DNA from: Kribbella sindirgiensis | GTDB taxonomy: Bacteria; Actinomycetota; Actinomycetes; Propionibacteriales; Kribbellaceae | Length of the DNA stretch: 64,000 nt | Assembly: GCF_004331435.1 (NCBI RefSeq) | Contig: NZ_SJKA01000006.1 | Coordinates: 372,001 to 436,000 of the forward strand | Reading direction: 5' to 3' | In this document: in pieces, positions 39,909 through 48,084 of the stretch | Position numbering within the stretch: position 1 is the first letter of the stretch | How the letters are laid out: each line of letters starts with the position of its first letter | Made by a program: the position numbers and the translations under genes | The notes under the pieces: generated by a model | Seen by the model: only the letters and a program-made list of their open reading frames with translations | What the model was told of the DNA's origin: nothing | Databases searched by the model: none

Positions 39909-41032
39909 CTTCGCTTGCCTCTCAGGTGTTCGCGGCGCTTCATGTAGAGGTCGAAGGCCCGGTACATCACCGGCCGCAGGGGCAGGTCCCACTCGCCGAC
40001 GTACCGGACCGCCTGACCGCCGGTGCCGACCTTGAACTGGATCAGTCCGACGTGCGGGTCGTCGACGTCGAGGGTCGGGGTGATGCCGCGGAGGTCGTAC
40101 ACGTCGCAGCCGGCCGCGAGCGCGTCGCGGATCATCGCCCACTGGCAGGCGTTCGAGCCGCGGACCTCCCGCTTCTCGGTCGCGGAGGCGCCGTACGAGT
40201 ACCACGCGTAGGCCCCGACCTGGACCAGGATCGTCGCTGCGACCAGATCGCCTTGGTGATGGGCCAGATAGAGCTTGATCCGCGAAGGGTCCTCCGCGCT
40301 CAGCTCGGCGAACATCGTCTCGAAGTACCGCAGCGGGCGCGGCACGAAGTGGTCGCGCTCGGCGGTGTGCACATACAGATCGTGAAAAGCCTTCAGATCC
40401 GTGCCGACCGTGACTTCGACACCGGCCCGAGCCGCCTTCTTGATGTTGCGCCGCCAGAGCTGATTCATCCCACCGAGTACGTCGTCCTCGCTCCGCCCGG
40501 CCAGCGGAACCTCGTACTTGAACTGCGGCTGCCCGGCCCCGAACCCGTCCTCCGGGTTCTGCGCCAGCCACCCGGCCCGGCGCAGCCGATCAACCACCCG
40601 CCGACCCACCGGATCGACCGCCCCAGGCAGGTCGGTGAGCCGCCCGATGCCCGCGTCCGCGATCCCGGCCTTGACCTGAGCGGCGCTCCAACTGTCCGTC
40701 CGCAGCGGCGGAACGAGCCGGATCGCGAACGCACCCTGCGCCTTCAGGTACGCCGCCAACGGGTCCAGCCACCCACTGAGATCGCCGGTCCAGTCGATGG
40801 ACGGCCCCTCGGGCAGATAGGCCAGCGTATGACGCTCGAGCCGCGGTACCGGCCGGTGCAGCACGAGTCCGGCGCCGACGAGCCGAGGACCGTCGTACCA
40901 GCCGAGGGATTCGCTCCGCCACTCGGTCTTCACGCGGCCCCACGCCGGGGTCTGCAAGAAGCTGACCGACCGCTGGGCCCGCACGAACTCCAGATGCTCG
41001 GTCGAGCTGATCGGCGCGACGGTCAGCGTCAC
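39905..41032 (-). CDS. vanK: FemX/VanK-type peptidoglycan branching enzyme
   Basis: A 375-residue FemABX aminoacyltransferase with two GNAT-like halves (FLQTPAWGRVKTEWRSE at the start; MNQLWRRNIKKAARAGVEV and the helical region; YSYGASATEKREVRGSNACQWAMI). In Streptomyces coelicolor VanK adds the cross-bridge glycine to precursors ending in D-Lac, which the normal FemX will not use; the same role fits here. GTG at 41032 overlaps the vanY stop (GTGA). It is an actinomycete-specific van component, absent from enterococcal clusters. Confidence 0.9.
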   Translation of the reverse strand: MTLTVAPISSTEHLEFVRAQRSVSFLQTPAWGRVKTEWRSESLGWYDGPRLVGAGLVLHRPVPRLERHTLAYLPEGPSIDWTGDLSGWLDPLAAYLKAQGAFAIRLVPPLRTDSWSAAQVKAGIADAGIGRLTDLPGAVDPVGRRVVDRLRRAGWLAQNPEDGFGAGQPQFKYEVPLAGRSEDDVLGGMNQLWRRNIKKAARAGVEVTVGTDLKAFHDLYVHTAERDHFVPRPLRYFETMFAELSAEDPSRIKLYLAHHQGDLVAATILVQVGAYAWYSYGASATEKREVRGSNACQWAMIRDALAAGCDVYDLRGITPTLDVDDPHVGLIQFKVGTGGQAVRYVGEWDLPLRPVMYRAFDLYMKRREHLRGKRR

Positions 41033-41607
41033 CGCTGCATCCTCGGATCGTGCGTCGGGTCGGCGTACCGGGGCGGACAGCCGCGCGTCACGGCCTCCGG
41101 GCGCAGCTCGTAGTGCCACGGCTCGTTGTCGTAGATCTGGCACAGCCCGTACCGGGCGCCGTGCTCGGACAGCCACGCCGTCGCGTCGGAGCGCCCGATG
41201 TCGATCGCCTGCCCCGCCACATGCGGCGATGTCGTCGGGGTGGCGACCCAGCGCGCCGCTTCCTGCTCGGAGCCGTACTTCGACACCGCCTCGCGGAGCA
41301 GGTGCTCCTGGTACGCCGGCGTACGCCAGCCGCTGTTGACGAAGAACTGCACCCCGTCGTCGGCGGCGTCGGTCGCGGCTTTGCGCAGGGCAACGAGCAG
41401 CGCGGGATCGAGGTTGGCGACTGCGGGAATATCGTCGAAGACCGTGACGCCGTCGGGTACGGCGCCGTCGGTCTCGCCGAGCGTGGATCCGGCCGAGTAC
41501 GACGGGAACGCGAGTGACTGGTGGATGAACACGCCGATGATCGCCACATTGGCGACGACGAGCGCCGCCCGGAAGGTCATCCGGCGTGAAGGTGCGCTGA
41601 CGGACAT
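41029..41607 (-). CDS. vanY: D-Ala-D-Ala carboxypeptidase VanY-like
   Basis: A 192-residue membrane-anchored M15B carboxypeptidase. An N-terminal membrane segment (about 10-30) precedes the catalytic domain: VNSGWRTPAYQEHLL, the zinc motif SPHVAGQAIDIG and EPWHYEL. It removes terminal D-Ala from pentapeptides that escaped replacement. ATG at 41607 is preferred; a TTG four codons upstream is possible. It is the first gene of the minus-strand van operon and diverges from vanR by 87 bp. In S. coelicolor this slot is occupied by vanJ, so the gene set here differs. Confidence 0.9.
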   Translation of the reverse strand: MSVSAPSRRMTFRAALVVANVAIIGVFIHQSLAFPSYSAGSTLGETDGAVPDGVTVFDDIPAVANLDPALLVALRKAATDAADDGVQFFVNSGWRTPAYQEHLLREAVSKYGSEQEAARWVATPTTSPHVAGQAIDIGRSDATAWLSEHGARYGLCQIYDNEPWHYELRPEAVTRGCPPRYADPTHDPRMQR

Positions 41608-41654
41608 GTGTCCAGTCAAAACAGGCGCGTGTTGTCAGCGCGTATCGGGTTTTG

Positions 41655-41687
41655 GATATGCGGGCGATATGTGCGGCCTCGTACCAT
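41655..41687 (+). promoter_or_regulatory. 11-bp direct repeat and vanR -10 box
   Basis: GATATGCGGGC (41655-41665) and GATATGTGCGG (41666-41676) are adjacent 11-bp direct repeats, the spacing expected for an OmpR-type response regulator dimer. TACCAT (41682-41687) lies 7 bases before the vanR GTG. The repeats are central in the vanY-vanR gap and could control both directions. Confidence 0.6.
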
Positions 41688-41694
41688 CGAGACT

Positions 41695-42372
41695 GTGCGG
41701 GTACTGATCGTCGAGGACGAACCTGAGATGGCGGACGCCGTCCGTGCCGGTCTGCGCCTCGAAGCGATCGCCGCCGATGTGGCCGGCGACGGTGACGCGG
41801 CGCTGGAGCTGCTGAGTATCAACAGCTACGACATCGCCGTTCTGGACCGCGACATCCCCGGCCCGTCCGGTGACGAGATCGCCAAGCGGATCGTTGCCTC
41901 CGGCAGCGGTATGCCGATTCTGATGCTGACCGCGGCCGACCGGATCGACGACAAGGCGTCGGGGTTCGAGCTCGGCGCCGACGACTACCTCACCAAACCG
42001 TTCGAGCTCCAGGAGTTGGTCCTCCGGTTGCGGGCGCTCGACCGCCGGCGCGCCCACAACCGGCCGCCGGTGTGGGAGATCGCGGGCCTGCGGCTGGATC
42101 CGTTCCGCCGCGAGGTCTACCGCGACGGCCGGTACGTCGCGCTCACCCGGAAGCAGTTCGCCGTACTGGAGGTGCTGGTCGCTGCCGAAGGAGGGGTCGT
42201 CAGCGCCGAGGAGCTGCTCGCGCGGGCCTGGGACGAGAACGCCGACCCGTTCACGAACGCCGTACGGATCACTGTCTCGGCACTGCGCAAACGCCTCGGT
42301 GAGCCGTGGCTGATCGCCACCGTGGCCGGTTCCGGCTACCGCATCGACACTGGAGCTGAGGGTCGTGGATAG
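41695..42372 (+). CDS. vanR: response regulator VanR
   Basis: A 225-residue OmpR/PhoB-type response regulator. The receiver domain has the acidic pocket (VEDEPEMAD), the phosphoacceptor Asp in AVLDRDIPGPSGDE and the Lys in DDYLTKPF. The C-terminal winged helix ends PFTNAVRITVSALRKRLGEPW. The sequence is very close to what I recall of Streptomyces VanR. GTG at 41695, with TACCAT seven bases upstream, points to a leaderless mRNA. It would activate vanY-K-H-A-X when phosphorylated by VanS. The stop lies 8 bp inside vanS. Confidence 0.95.
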   Translation: MRVLIVEDEPEMADAVRAGLRLEAIAADVAGDGDAALELLSINSYDIAVLDRDIPGPSGDEIAKRIVASGSGMPILMLTAADRIDDKASGFELGADDYLTKPFELQELVLRLRALDRRRAHNRPPVWEIAGLRLDPFRREVYRDGRYVALTRKQFAVLEVLVAAEGGVVSAEELLARAWDENADPFTNAVRITVSALRKRLGEPWLIATVAGSGYRIDTGAEGRG

Positions 42373-43489
42373 GGAGCCCGGGCTGAGCGTTCGGCTCAAG
42401 CTGACCCTCAGTTATGCGGGATTCATCATGCTGGCCGGCGCCTTGCTGCTCGCGGTCGTGTGGGTGTTCCTGTTGCGGTACGTACCCGACGTGACCATGG
42501 GCCCGATGCGCACGCCCGACCGCTCCGACCTGATGCGGGCGTTCATCCCGAAGGTGACCATGATGCTCGCGTTCCTGCTGGTCTTCGGTCTCGTCGGGGG
42601 CTGGATTCTGGGCGGCAGCATGCTCGCGCCGCTGACTCGCATCACCCATGCGACCCGCCTGGGCGCGAACGGGTCGTTGTCGCACCGGATCCATCTGGAG
42701 GGGCGCACCGACGAGTTCCGTGAGCTGGCCGACGCGTTTGACGTCATGCTCGCCCGGATCGAGGCGCACGACGCGGAGCAGCGGCGGTTCGCGGCGAACG
42801 CCTCCCACGAACTGCGCACCCCGCTGGCGATCACGCAGACGCTGCTCGACGTGGCCCGCAAGGACCCGAACCACGACCCCGGCGAACTCGTCGAGCGCCT
42901 CCACCTGGTGAACACTCGGGCCATCGACCTCATCGAGGCGCTGCTCCTGCTCAGCCGCGCCAACCAGCGGACCTTCATCCGGGAACCCGTCGACCTGTCC
43001 CTCCTGGCGGAGGAGGCCACCGAAACGCTGCTCCCCCTCGCGGAGAAGCGCGGTCTCACCCTCGAGACCTCGGGAGACGTGGCCCCCACCATGGGTTCGG
43101 CCCCGCTCCTCCTGCAGCTGACGACGAACCTCGTCCACAATGCGATTGTCCACAATCTGCCGGCCCAGGGCAGCATCTGGGTCCGGACCGGTGTCGGCCC
43201 CCGGACCGTGCGGCTCACCGTCGAGAACACCGGCCAGAAACTGACCGCACACCTGGTGTCCACGCTGGTCGAGCCGTTTCAGCGCGGGGCCGAGCGGGCC
43301 CGGTCCGACCACGCGGGCGTCGGGCTCGGCCTCGCCATCGTCAACAGCATCGCGCAGGCCCACAACGGCACCCTCACCCTCGCTCCACGCGACGGCGGCG
43401 GGCTCCGCGCCACCGTGGAACTGCCTCTGCGGAGTGCCGAGAAGAGCTGGACGCGACGAGCCCGCGGCGCTGCCGGGCCGGAAACCTGA
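42365..43489 (+). CDS. vanS: sensor histidine kinase VanS
   Basis: A 374-residue membrane sensor kinase. Two membrane helices (about 12-36 and 60-85) flank a short extracellular loop of roughly 25 residues, then HAMP, the phosphoacceptor H box ANASHELRTPLA, and the ATPase N box (NLVHNAIVHN) and G box (GVGLGLAIVNS). Short-loop VanS proteins of actinomycetes sense vancomycin or the drug-lipid II complex. GTG at 42365 overlaps vanR by 8 bp. A copy of the TTGTNNACAATCTG motif lies exactly over the N box codons. Confidence 0.95.
   Translation: MDREPGLSVRLKLTLSYAGFIMLAGALLLAVVWVFLLRYVPDVTMGPMRTPDRSDLMRAFIPKVTMMLAFLLVFGLVGGWILGGSMLAPLTRITHATRLGANGSLSHRIHLEGRTDEFRELADAFDVMLARIEAHDAEQRRFAANASHELRTPLAITQTLLDVARKDPNHDPGELVERLHLVNTRAIDLIEALLLLSRANQRTFIREPVDLSLLAEEATETLLPLAEKRGLTLETSGDVAPTMGSAPLLLQLTTNLVHNAIVHNLPAQGSIWVRTGVGPRTVRLTVENTGQKLTAHLVSTLVEPFQRGAERARSDHAGVGLGLAIVNSIAQAHNGTLTLAPRDGGGLRATVELPLRSAEKSWTRRARGAAGPET
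43146..43159 (+). repeat. 14-bp motif TTGTNNACAATCTG, site 3
   Basis: TTGTCCACAATCTG lies inside vanS and encodes part of IVHNL of the ATPase N box, with A/T-ending codons that stand out in this gene. A related TCCACAATG precedes it by 10 bp. Confidence 0.5.
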
Positions 43490-43492
43490 TCT

Positions 43493-44140
43493 TCAGCGGA
43501 TCTTGGCCGTGAGCGTCAGGTGCGTGATGCCGCTCGGACTCGTGACGACCTCGATGTCGTAAGTGTTCTCGAGGGCCTCCAGGCCGTCCCACAGGCGGAC
43601 GCCGCGGCCCAGCAGGATCGGCACCTGGGCGATGTGCGCGTAGTCGACCAGGCCTTCGGCGAGGAACTCACGGACGACGGTCGGACCGCCGCCGACCCGG
43701 ATGTCAGCGCCGTTCGCCGCGGCCCGGGCCTGGTCGATCGCCTCCTGGGGCGTGCCGTCGAGGAAGTGGTACGTCGTCCCGCCCTCCATCTCGACCGACG
43801 CGCGCGGGCGGTGGGTGAGCACGAACACCGGCGAGTGGAACGGCGGGTTCGGGCCCCACCAGCCCTTCCACTCCGGGTCGTCCTGCCATCCGGGCGGGCC
43901 GAACTTCCCGGCGCCCATGATCTCGGCGCCGATCCCGGGCTCGTGCCGCTCGGCGAACGCGTTCTCGGTGCCGACGGTGCCACCGGGCAGGCCGTCCGCC
44001 GCGTGGAAGAACCGGGTGCCGACCAGCCACTCGTGCAGCCGCTCGCCGGCGTGCCCGAACGGCGCCTCCAGGGACTGCCCGTCCCCGGTGGCGAACCCGT
44101 CGAGCGAGATCGCAAGATTGTGAACACGAACTTCGGACAT
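43493..44140 (-). CDS. RibD C-terminal domain (dihydrofolate reductase-like) protein
   Basis: A 215-residue protein of the RibD-C/dihydrofolate-reductase fold: MSEVRVHNLAISLDGFATG at the start, FVLTHRPRASVEMEGG, and the nucleotide-binding IRVGGGPTVVREFLAEGLVDYAHIA. It is longer than the copy at 24610 because of an insertion with HEPGIGAEIMGAGKFGP. ATG at 44140 is supported by AAGGAG eight bases upstream. Substrate unknown. It converges on vanS with a 3-bp gap and so marks the end of the van region. Confidence 0.85.
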   Translation of the reverse strand: MSEVRVHNLAISLDGFATGDGQSLEAPFGHAGERLHEWLVGTRFFHAADGLPGGTVGTENAFAERHEPGIGAEIMGAGKFGPPGWQDDPEWKGWWGPNPPFHSPVFVLTHRPRASVEMEGGTTYHFLDGTPQEAIDQARAAANGADIRVGGGPTVVREFLAEGLVDYAHIAQVPILLGRGVRLWDGLEALENTYDIEVVTSPSGITHLTLTAKIR

Positions 44141-44248
44141 CGGACTACTCCTTCGTTCCGGCACCGCCCTTCGGCGCCTTCACGGGAAGGTCGGCGCCGG
44201 CCGGCCCGTCTTGACATCACTCCACAGAAATCTGCATTTTGCCGCTGG

Positions 44249-44277
44249 TTCACCGTCGAAATGAGTCTGATTAGCGT
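44249..44277 (+). promoter_or_regulatory. promoter of leaderless GH43-type gene
   Basis: TTCACC (44249-44254) and TAGCGT (44272-44277) are 17 bp apart, and the -10 lies 7 bases before the ATG at 44285. No ribosome site is present, so leaderless expression is likely. Confidence 0.55.
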
Positions 44278-44284
44278 GTGCGGC

Positions 44285-45580
44285 ATGGAGAGAGCTCACA
44301 TCAACAGGAGAACGGTTCTGGGTGGCCTGGCCGGGGCTGTCGGCGCCACGGCACTGCCGGGCGGAACGGCGTACGGGAGCAGCTCGCGGTATCCGGCGGC
44401 GTGGCCCGAGCTGGAGCCGTACGGCGTGGCTGACACCCGGCTCGACCTGTGGCCGCGGGACGACAACTCCTTCGTGTTGCCGCTCGAACTCCGGCCCCGT
44501 GACGAGGAGCTCGGGCGGGTGTGGATGCGCGACACGTACGTGAACTGCTTCCGGGTCGACGGCCGCCCGCTGTACGTCGCAACGGGTACGACGCGGGTAC
44601 CGGGGCGGCCGGGCGCGGGTCCGTGGAACGACGGCATCTTCGTCTGGACGGCGCCGGCGCTGCACGGCCCGTGGCGACTCGCCGACACGAGAGGGATCCG
44701 GCCGGACGCGGAGCGGGGCAAGGTCTGGTCACCCGAGTTCGCCGGCGAGAACACACCGGGCCGTACCGTCGTCGCTCCGTGGCAGGAGTACTGGTACGAC
44801 GACCAGTTCGGCAAGCGAGGAAACGCGTGGGCTCCCGAGCTGCACTACTTCCGCGGCACCTGGTACATCGTCGCCTGTATGGGCGACCACTCGCGCAAGG
44901 TCGGGTCGTTCCTGCTGATCAGCGAGGGCGGCGTCGAAGGACCGTACCGCGTTGCCCAGGGCAACCTCACGAAACCGTTCGGCGACTCGTTCGTCGGCGG
45001 CCCGCCGTTCATCGAACCCGGCGCCTACCACCACATCGACGGCGGCCTGTACTCCGAGGGCGACGACGCGTGGCTCGTCCTGCACAACAACCTCTACGCG
45101 AAGTTCCGCGACGACATGGAGGACATCGTCCCCACGACCAACCTGTCCACGTTCCAGCAGACCGCTTACGCACCCGAGCCGTACCTCGAGGGCGCGTACG
45201 TGCTGAAGCACGGGGGAAAGTACTACCTCATGCACGCCGCCTGGGACCGCGCCTCGACGAACCCGGACGGCAGTGCACGCAACGCCTACGACCCTCCCGC
45301 GCCGGGCCGCGTGCAGTACCAGTACGACCTGGTCATGGCGGTCGCCGACCGCTTCGAAGGCCCGTACTCGAAACGCTGGACTGCAGGCGTCGGCGCCGGC
45401 CACAACAACCTGTTCACCGACGCCGCCGGCCACTTGTGGGCCACGTTCTTCCGCAACCCCGCCTTCGGCTACTGGGCCGATCCCGCGCGCGTCGACGATG
45501 CCGCCGTACCAGGCGTCGTCCGGATGGAATGGACGGGACCCGAGACCAACCGCCTGTACGTGCAACGCCGCAGGAGCTGA
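44285..45580 (+). CDS. secreted GH43-like glycoside hydrolase
   Basis: A 431-residue five-bladed-propeller protein resembling family 43 glycoside hydrolases. A Tat signal (NRRTVLGG at residues 7-14, then a hydrophobic stretch and a cut near AYG) indicates export in folded form. Propeller motifs include NAWAPELHYFRGTWYIV, GGPPFIEPGAYHHIDGGLY and YAPEPYLEGAYVLKHGGKYYL, typical of arabinanases and xylosidases. The acidic catalytic residues cannot be placed with certainty. It converges on the sulfatase gene with a 7-bp gap, suggesting a role in using sulfated or decorated polysaccharides. Confidence 0.82.
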   Translation: MERAHINRRTVLGGLAGAVGATALPGGTAYGSSSRYPAAWPELEPYGVADTRLDLWPRDDNSFVLPLELRPRDEELGRVWMRDTYVNCFRVDGRPLYVATGTTRVPGRPGAGPWNDGIFVWTAPALHGPWRLADTRGIRPDAERGKVWSPEFAGENTPGRTVVAPWQEYWYDDQFGKRGNAWAPELHYFRGTWYIVACMGDHSRKVGSFLLISEGGVEGPYRVAQGNLTKPFGDSFVGGPPFIEPGAYHHIDGGLYSEGDDAWLVLHNNLYAKFRDDMEDIVPTTNLSTFQQTAYAPEPYLEGAYVLKHGGKYYLMHAAWDRASTNPDGSARNAYDPPAPGRVQYQYDLVMAVADRFEGPYSKRWTAGVGAGHNNLFTDAAGHLWATFFRNPAFGYWADPARVDDAAVPGVVRMEWTGPETNRLYVQRRRS

Positions 45581-45587
45581 GGAGCTA

Positions 45588-47078
45588 CTACTCCTTCTGG
45601 TACGTCGTTTCGTCGAGGCCGCTCATGGTGGGGTCGTAGCCGACGTCGCCCACGTCGTACATGGACGTCATCCAGTGGTAGAAGTTGTCGCCCCGCTCCC
45701 GCAGCACGGTGTACAGCCGCCGCAGCATCCGCGACCGTACGGCGGCTTGCTCCGGGTGCTCGTACACGTTGAGCAGTTCGTCCGGATCGAGCTCCAGGTC
45801 GTAGAGCTCGTTCACCGAGTCCGGATTCACCACGAGCTTGTACCGGTCCGTCCGCAGCATCCGTTGCGGGTAAGGGAAGTGGTGCCCGTGGAACTCGCAC
45901 ACGATGTCGTCGTCCCACTCGACCGGCTCGCCACTCACCAGCGGCAGCAGGCTCCGCGAGTCGACGGCCGCCTTGGGGTCGGCGCCGGCCAGCTCGAGGA
46001 TCGTCGCGGTGCAGTCGAGCAGACTCACGAACTCGTCCCGTACGACGCCTCCCGGCCGGCCCGGCACCCGGAGCAGGCCGGGAGTGCGGTAGATGTCCTC
46101 GTACATCGCCGGCCCCTTGTCGTGCAGCCGGTGCGAGCCGGTGAACTCCCCGTGGTCGCAGGTGAAGAAGACCGAGGTGTCGTCGGCGAGCCCGAGCCGC
46201 TGCATGGCGTCGAGCACCCGGCCGAGCTCGAAGTCGATCAGCGCGACGTACCCCTGGTAGACCGCGATGAGCTTGCGCGTGGTCTCGATCGGCATCGTGT
46301 CGAACGTCCAGTGCGCGCTGTAGTTCTTCTGCACCATCGGCTTGCCCTGGAACGTCTCCGCCACCGATCGCGGCAGCTCGACGTCCGCGGGATCGATCAG
46401 GTCGAAGTACTCGTCCGGCAGGATGTACGGCAGGTGCGGCCCGAAGAAGTGCAGCGCCAGGAAGAACGGTTTCCCACCGTCCGCGGCGTACCGCTCCAGC
46501 ATCTCGATCGCCCGGGTCGCCAGATAGTGCTCGAAGGTTGCCTCGACCGGCTGGTGCAGCCGGGCGGCGAGCAGGTTGCCGGGCCCGCCGTTGGGCAGCG
46601 TGCCGCGGATCCGGTCCGAGATCTCGTACGGCGGGAGACCCCGCTCCTCGAGGTAGGCCAGGTAGTCCGGGTGATCCACCGGGTTGTGCCAGCCCGGCAG
46701 ATCGGGGCCGTCGAACCCGAAGTCACCGGCCGACTTGTTGGTGCCGACGTGCCACTTGCCGATCAGCCCGCAGTTGTACCCCTTGTCGCGCAGCGCCTGC
46801 GAGAACGCGAACTGTCCTTCGCCCAGGTCTTCGAGGTATCCGACGTTCCGCTCGTAGTTCGCCAGCAGCTTGTGCCGGAACGGCGCCTGGCCCGTGAGCA
46901 GGCTGGCGCGGGCCGGCGTACAAATGGCTGTCGGCGTGTACCAGCGGTCGAACCGGGTCCCGGTGCGGGCCAGCTCGTCGAGGTTCGGGGTGGTGCCCAA
47001 CTGGTTGCCGTAGGCACCGAGGGTGTCGGCTCGGTGCTGGTCGGTCATCAGGAAGAGGATGTTCTTCGGCTGAGTCAC
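45588..47078 (-). CDS. Cys-type sulfatase
   Basis: A 496-residue alkaline-phosphatase-superfamily sulfatase. It starts MTQPKNILFLMTDQHRADTL with metal-binding Asp residues, and the C-x-P-x-R motif is ICTPARASLLTG with Cys53 to be converted to formylglycine. IGKWHVG, FFTCDHGEFTG and HDKGPAMYED are conserved metal and substrate residues. No signal peptide is present, so it acts inside the cell on an imported sulfate ester. GTG at 47078 overlaps the stop of the transporter's binding-protein gene, making it the last gene of a five-gene operon. A formylglycine-generating enzyme is not in the window. Confidence 0.9.
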   Translation of the reverse strand: MTQPKNILFLMTDQHRADTLGAYGNQLGTTPNLDELARTGTRFDRWYTPTAICTPARASLLTGQAPFRHKLLANYERNVGYLEDLGEGQFAFSQALRDKGYNCGLIGKWHVGTNKSAGDFGFDGPDLPGWHNPVDHPDYLAYLEERGLPPYEISDRIRGTLPNGGPGNLLAARLHQPVEATFEHYLATRAIEMLERYAADGGKPFFLALHFFGPHLPYILPDEYFDLIDPADVELPRSVAETFQGKPMVQKNYSAHWTFDTMPIETTRKLIAVYQGYVALIDFELGRVLDAMQRLGLADDTSVFFTCDHGEFTGSHRLHDKGPAMYEDIYRTPGLLRVPGRPGGVVRDEFVSLLDCTATILELAGADPKAAVDSRSLLPLVSGEPVEWDDDIVCEFHGHHFPYPQRMLRTDRYKLVVNPDSVNELYDLELDPDELLNVYEHPEQAAVRSRMLRRLYTVLRERGDNFYHWMTSMYDVGDVGYDPTMSGLDETTYQKE

Positions 47079-48076
47079 TTGGCCGCCGCCGTGGTGAACA
47101 GATCGCCGGTGTAGTAGGTCTTCGGGTCCGTCTTCGTCTTGAGTTTCCCGGCCTGGACGAAGTAGTCGGCCATCCCGTTCAGCCACTTGCCGATCGTGCC
47201 GTCCTTGGTCTTGGCGTCCAGTTCGTCGACCGGCAGCACCTTGACGTTGCTCGCGTCGGCCTTGACCTGGTCGACCGGCACGCTGAGCATCTTCGCGGTC
47301 AGTTCGATCGCCTGGTCCGGGTTCGCGGAGCGGTAGGCCATCGCCTCCCGCAGTACGGCGATCGTCTTCTCGGTCTTGTCCTTCTGCCCCGACACGACGT
47401 CGTTGCCGGCCACGAACGCGGTCGGGAACGAGACCTGGGACTCGAAGTCGGAGTTCTTGGCGAGCTCGGTCAGATCCGGCACCTGCTTCTTGATGGTGCC
47501 GATGGCGGGGTACCAGAAGCCGGCCGCGTCGATCTTCTGGGACGCGAACGCCGAGACGATCGTCGACGCGTCCATGTTGACGACCTTCAGGTCCTTCTTC
47601 GTCATCCCGGCCTTCTGCAGCGCGAGCGTCAGGATCATGTCACCCGACGTGCCTTCCGGTACGCCGACGGTCTTGCCGCGGAGCTGGTCGATCGAGGTGG
47701 TGCCGGAGCGGGCGATCACCCGGTCGGCGTTGCCGAGGGTGTTGATCGCGATGATCTTCGCCTGCCCGGACGCCGGCAGCCAGAACGCGCCGGGGCCGAT
47801 GTAGCCGAAGTCGAGGTCGCCGGTGCCGAGGGCCTGGATCTGCAGCGGGCCGTTGGTGAACACCTTGGCGTCGGCCTTCAGGCCGTGTTTCTCCCAGAGC
47901 TTCTGGTCCTTGGCGATCGCGAGCAGGCTGGTGCCGTTGTAGTCGGCGATGTAGCCGAAGTTCACGGTCTGCAGGGATCCGCCGGCCTGGTCTTCGGATC
48001 CACCGCAACCGGCGAGGGCGAGTGCGAGGGCAACGGTTCCGGCGGCCAGCGCCGCCAGTTTGCGTGCAACAGACAT
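47075..48076 (-). CDS. NitT/TauT-type ABC transporter substrate-binding lipoprotein
   Basis: A 333-residue periplasmic-type binding protein anchored as a lipoprotein: lipobox ALAGCGGS at about residue 23. The body (FGYIADYNGTSLLAIAKDQKLWEKHGL, GDLDFGYIGPGAFWL, TVGVPEGTSGDMIL) matches the family that binds nitrate, sulfonates, taurine or aromatic sulfonates. With a sulfatase in the same operon, an organic sulfate is the likely ligand. ATG at 48076 follows AGGAAC. It lies 8 bp after the ATPase gene. Confidence 0.9.
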   Translation of the reverse strand: MSVARKLAALAAGTVALALALAGCGGSEDQAGGSLQTVNFGYIADYNGTSLLAIAKDQKLWEKHGLKADAKVFTNGPLQIQALGTGDLDFGYIGPGAFWLPASGQAKIIAINTLGNADRVIARSGTTSIDQLRGKTVGVPEGTSGDMILTLALQKAGMTKKDLKVVNMDASTIVSAFASQKIDAAGFWYPAIGTIKKQVPDLTELAKNSDFESQVSFPTAFVAGNDVVSGQKDKTEKTIAVLREAMAYRSANPDQAIELTAKMLSVPVDQVKADASNVKVLPVDELDAKTKDGTIGKWLNGMADYFVQAGKLKTKTDPKTYYTGDLFTTAAAK

Positions 48077-48084
48077 GAGGTTCC

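Noticed and set aside
36817..43489. Glycopeptide biosynthetic cluster next to van genes
   Set aside because: No NRPS, oxygenase or halogenase gene is present in the window; only resistance functions are encoded.
43520..44284. Upstream extension of the GH43-type frame by 255 codons
   Set aside because: The extension is antisense to the RibD-like gene; the Tat signal and a leaderless promoter place the start at 44285.
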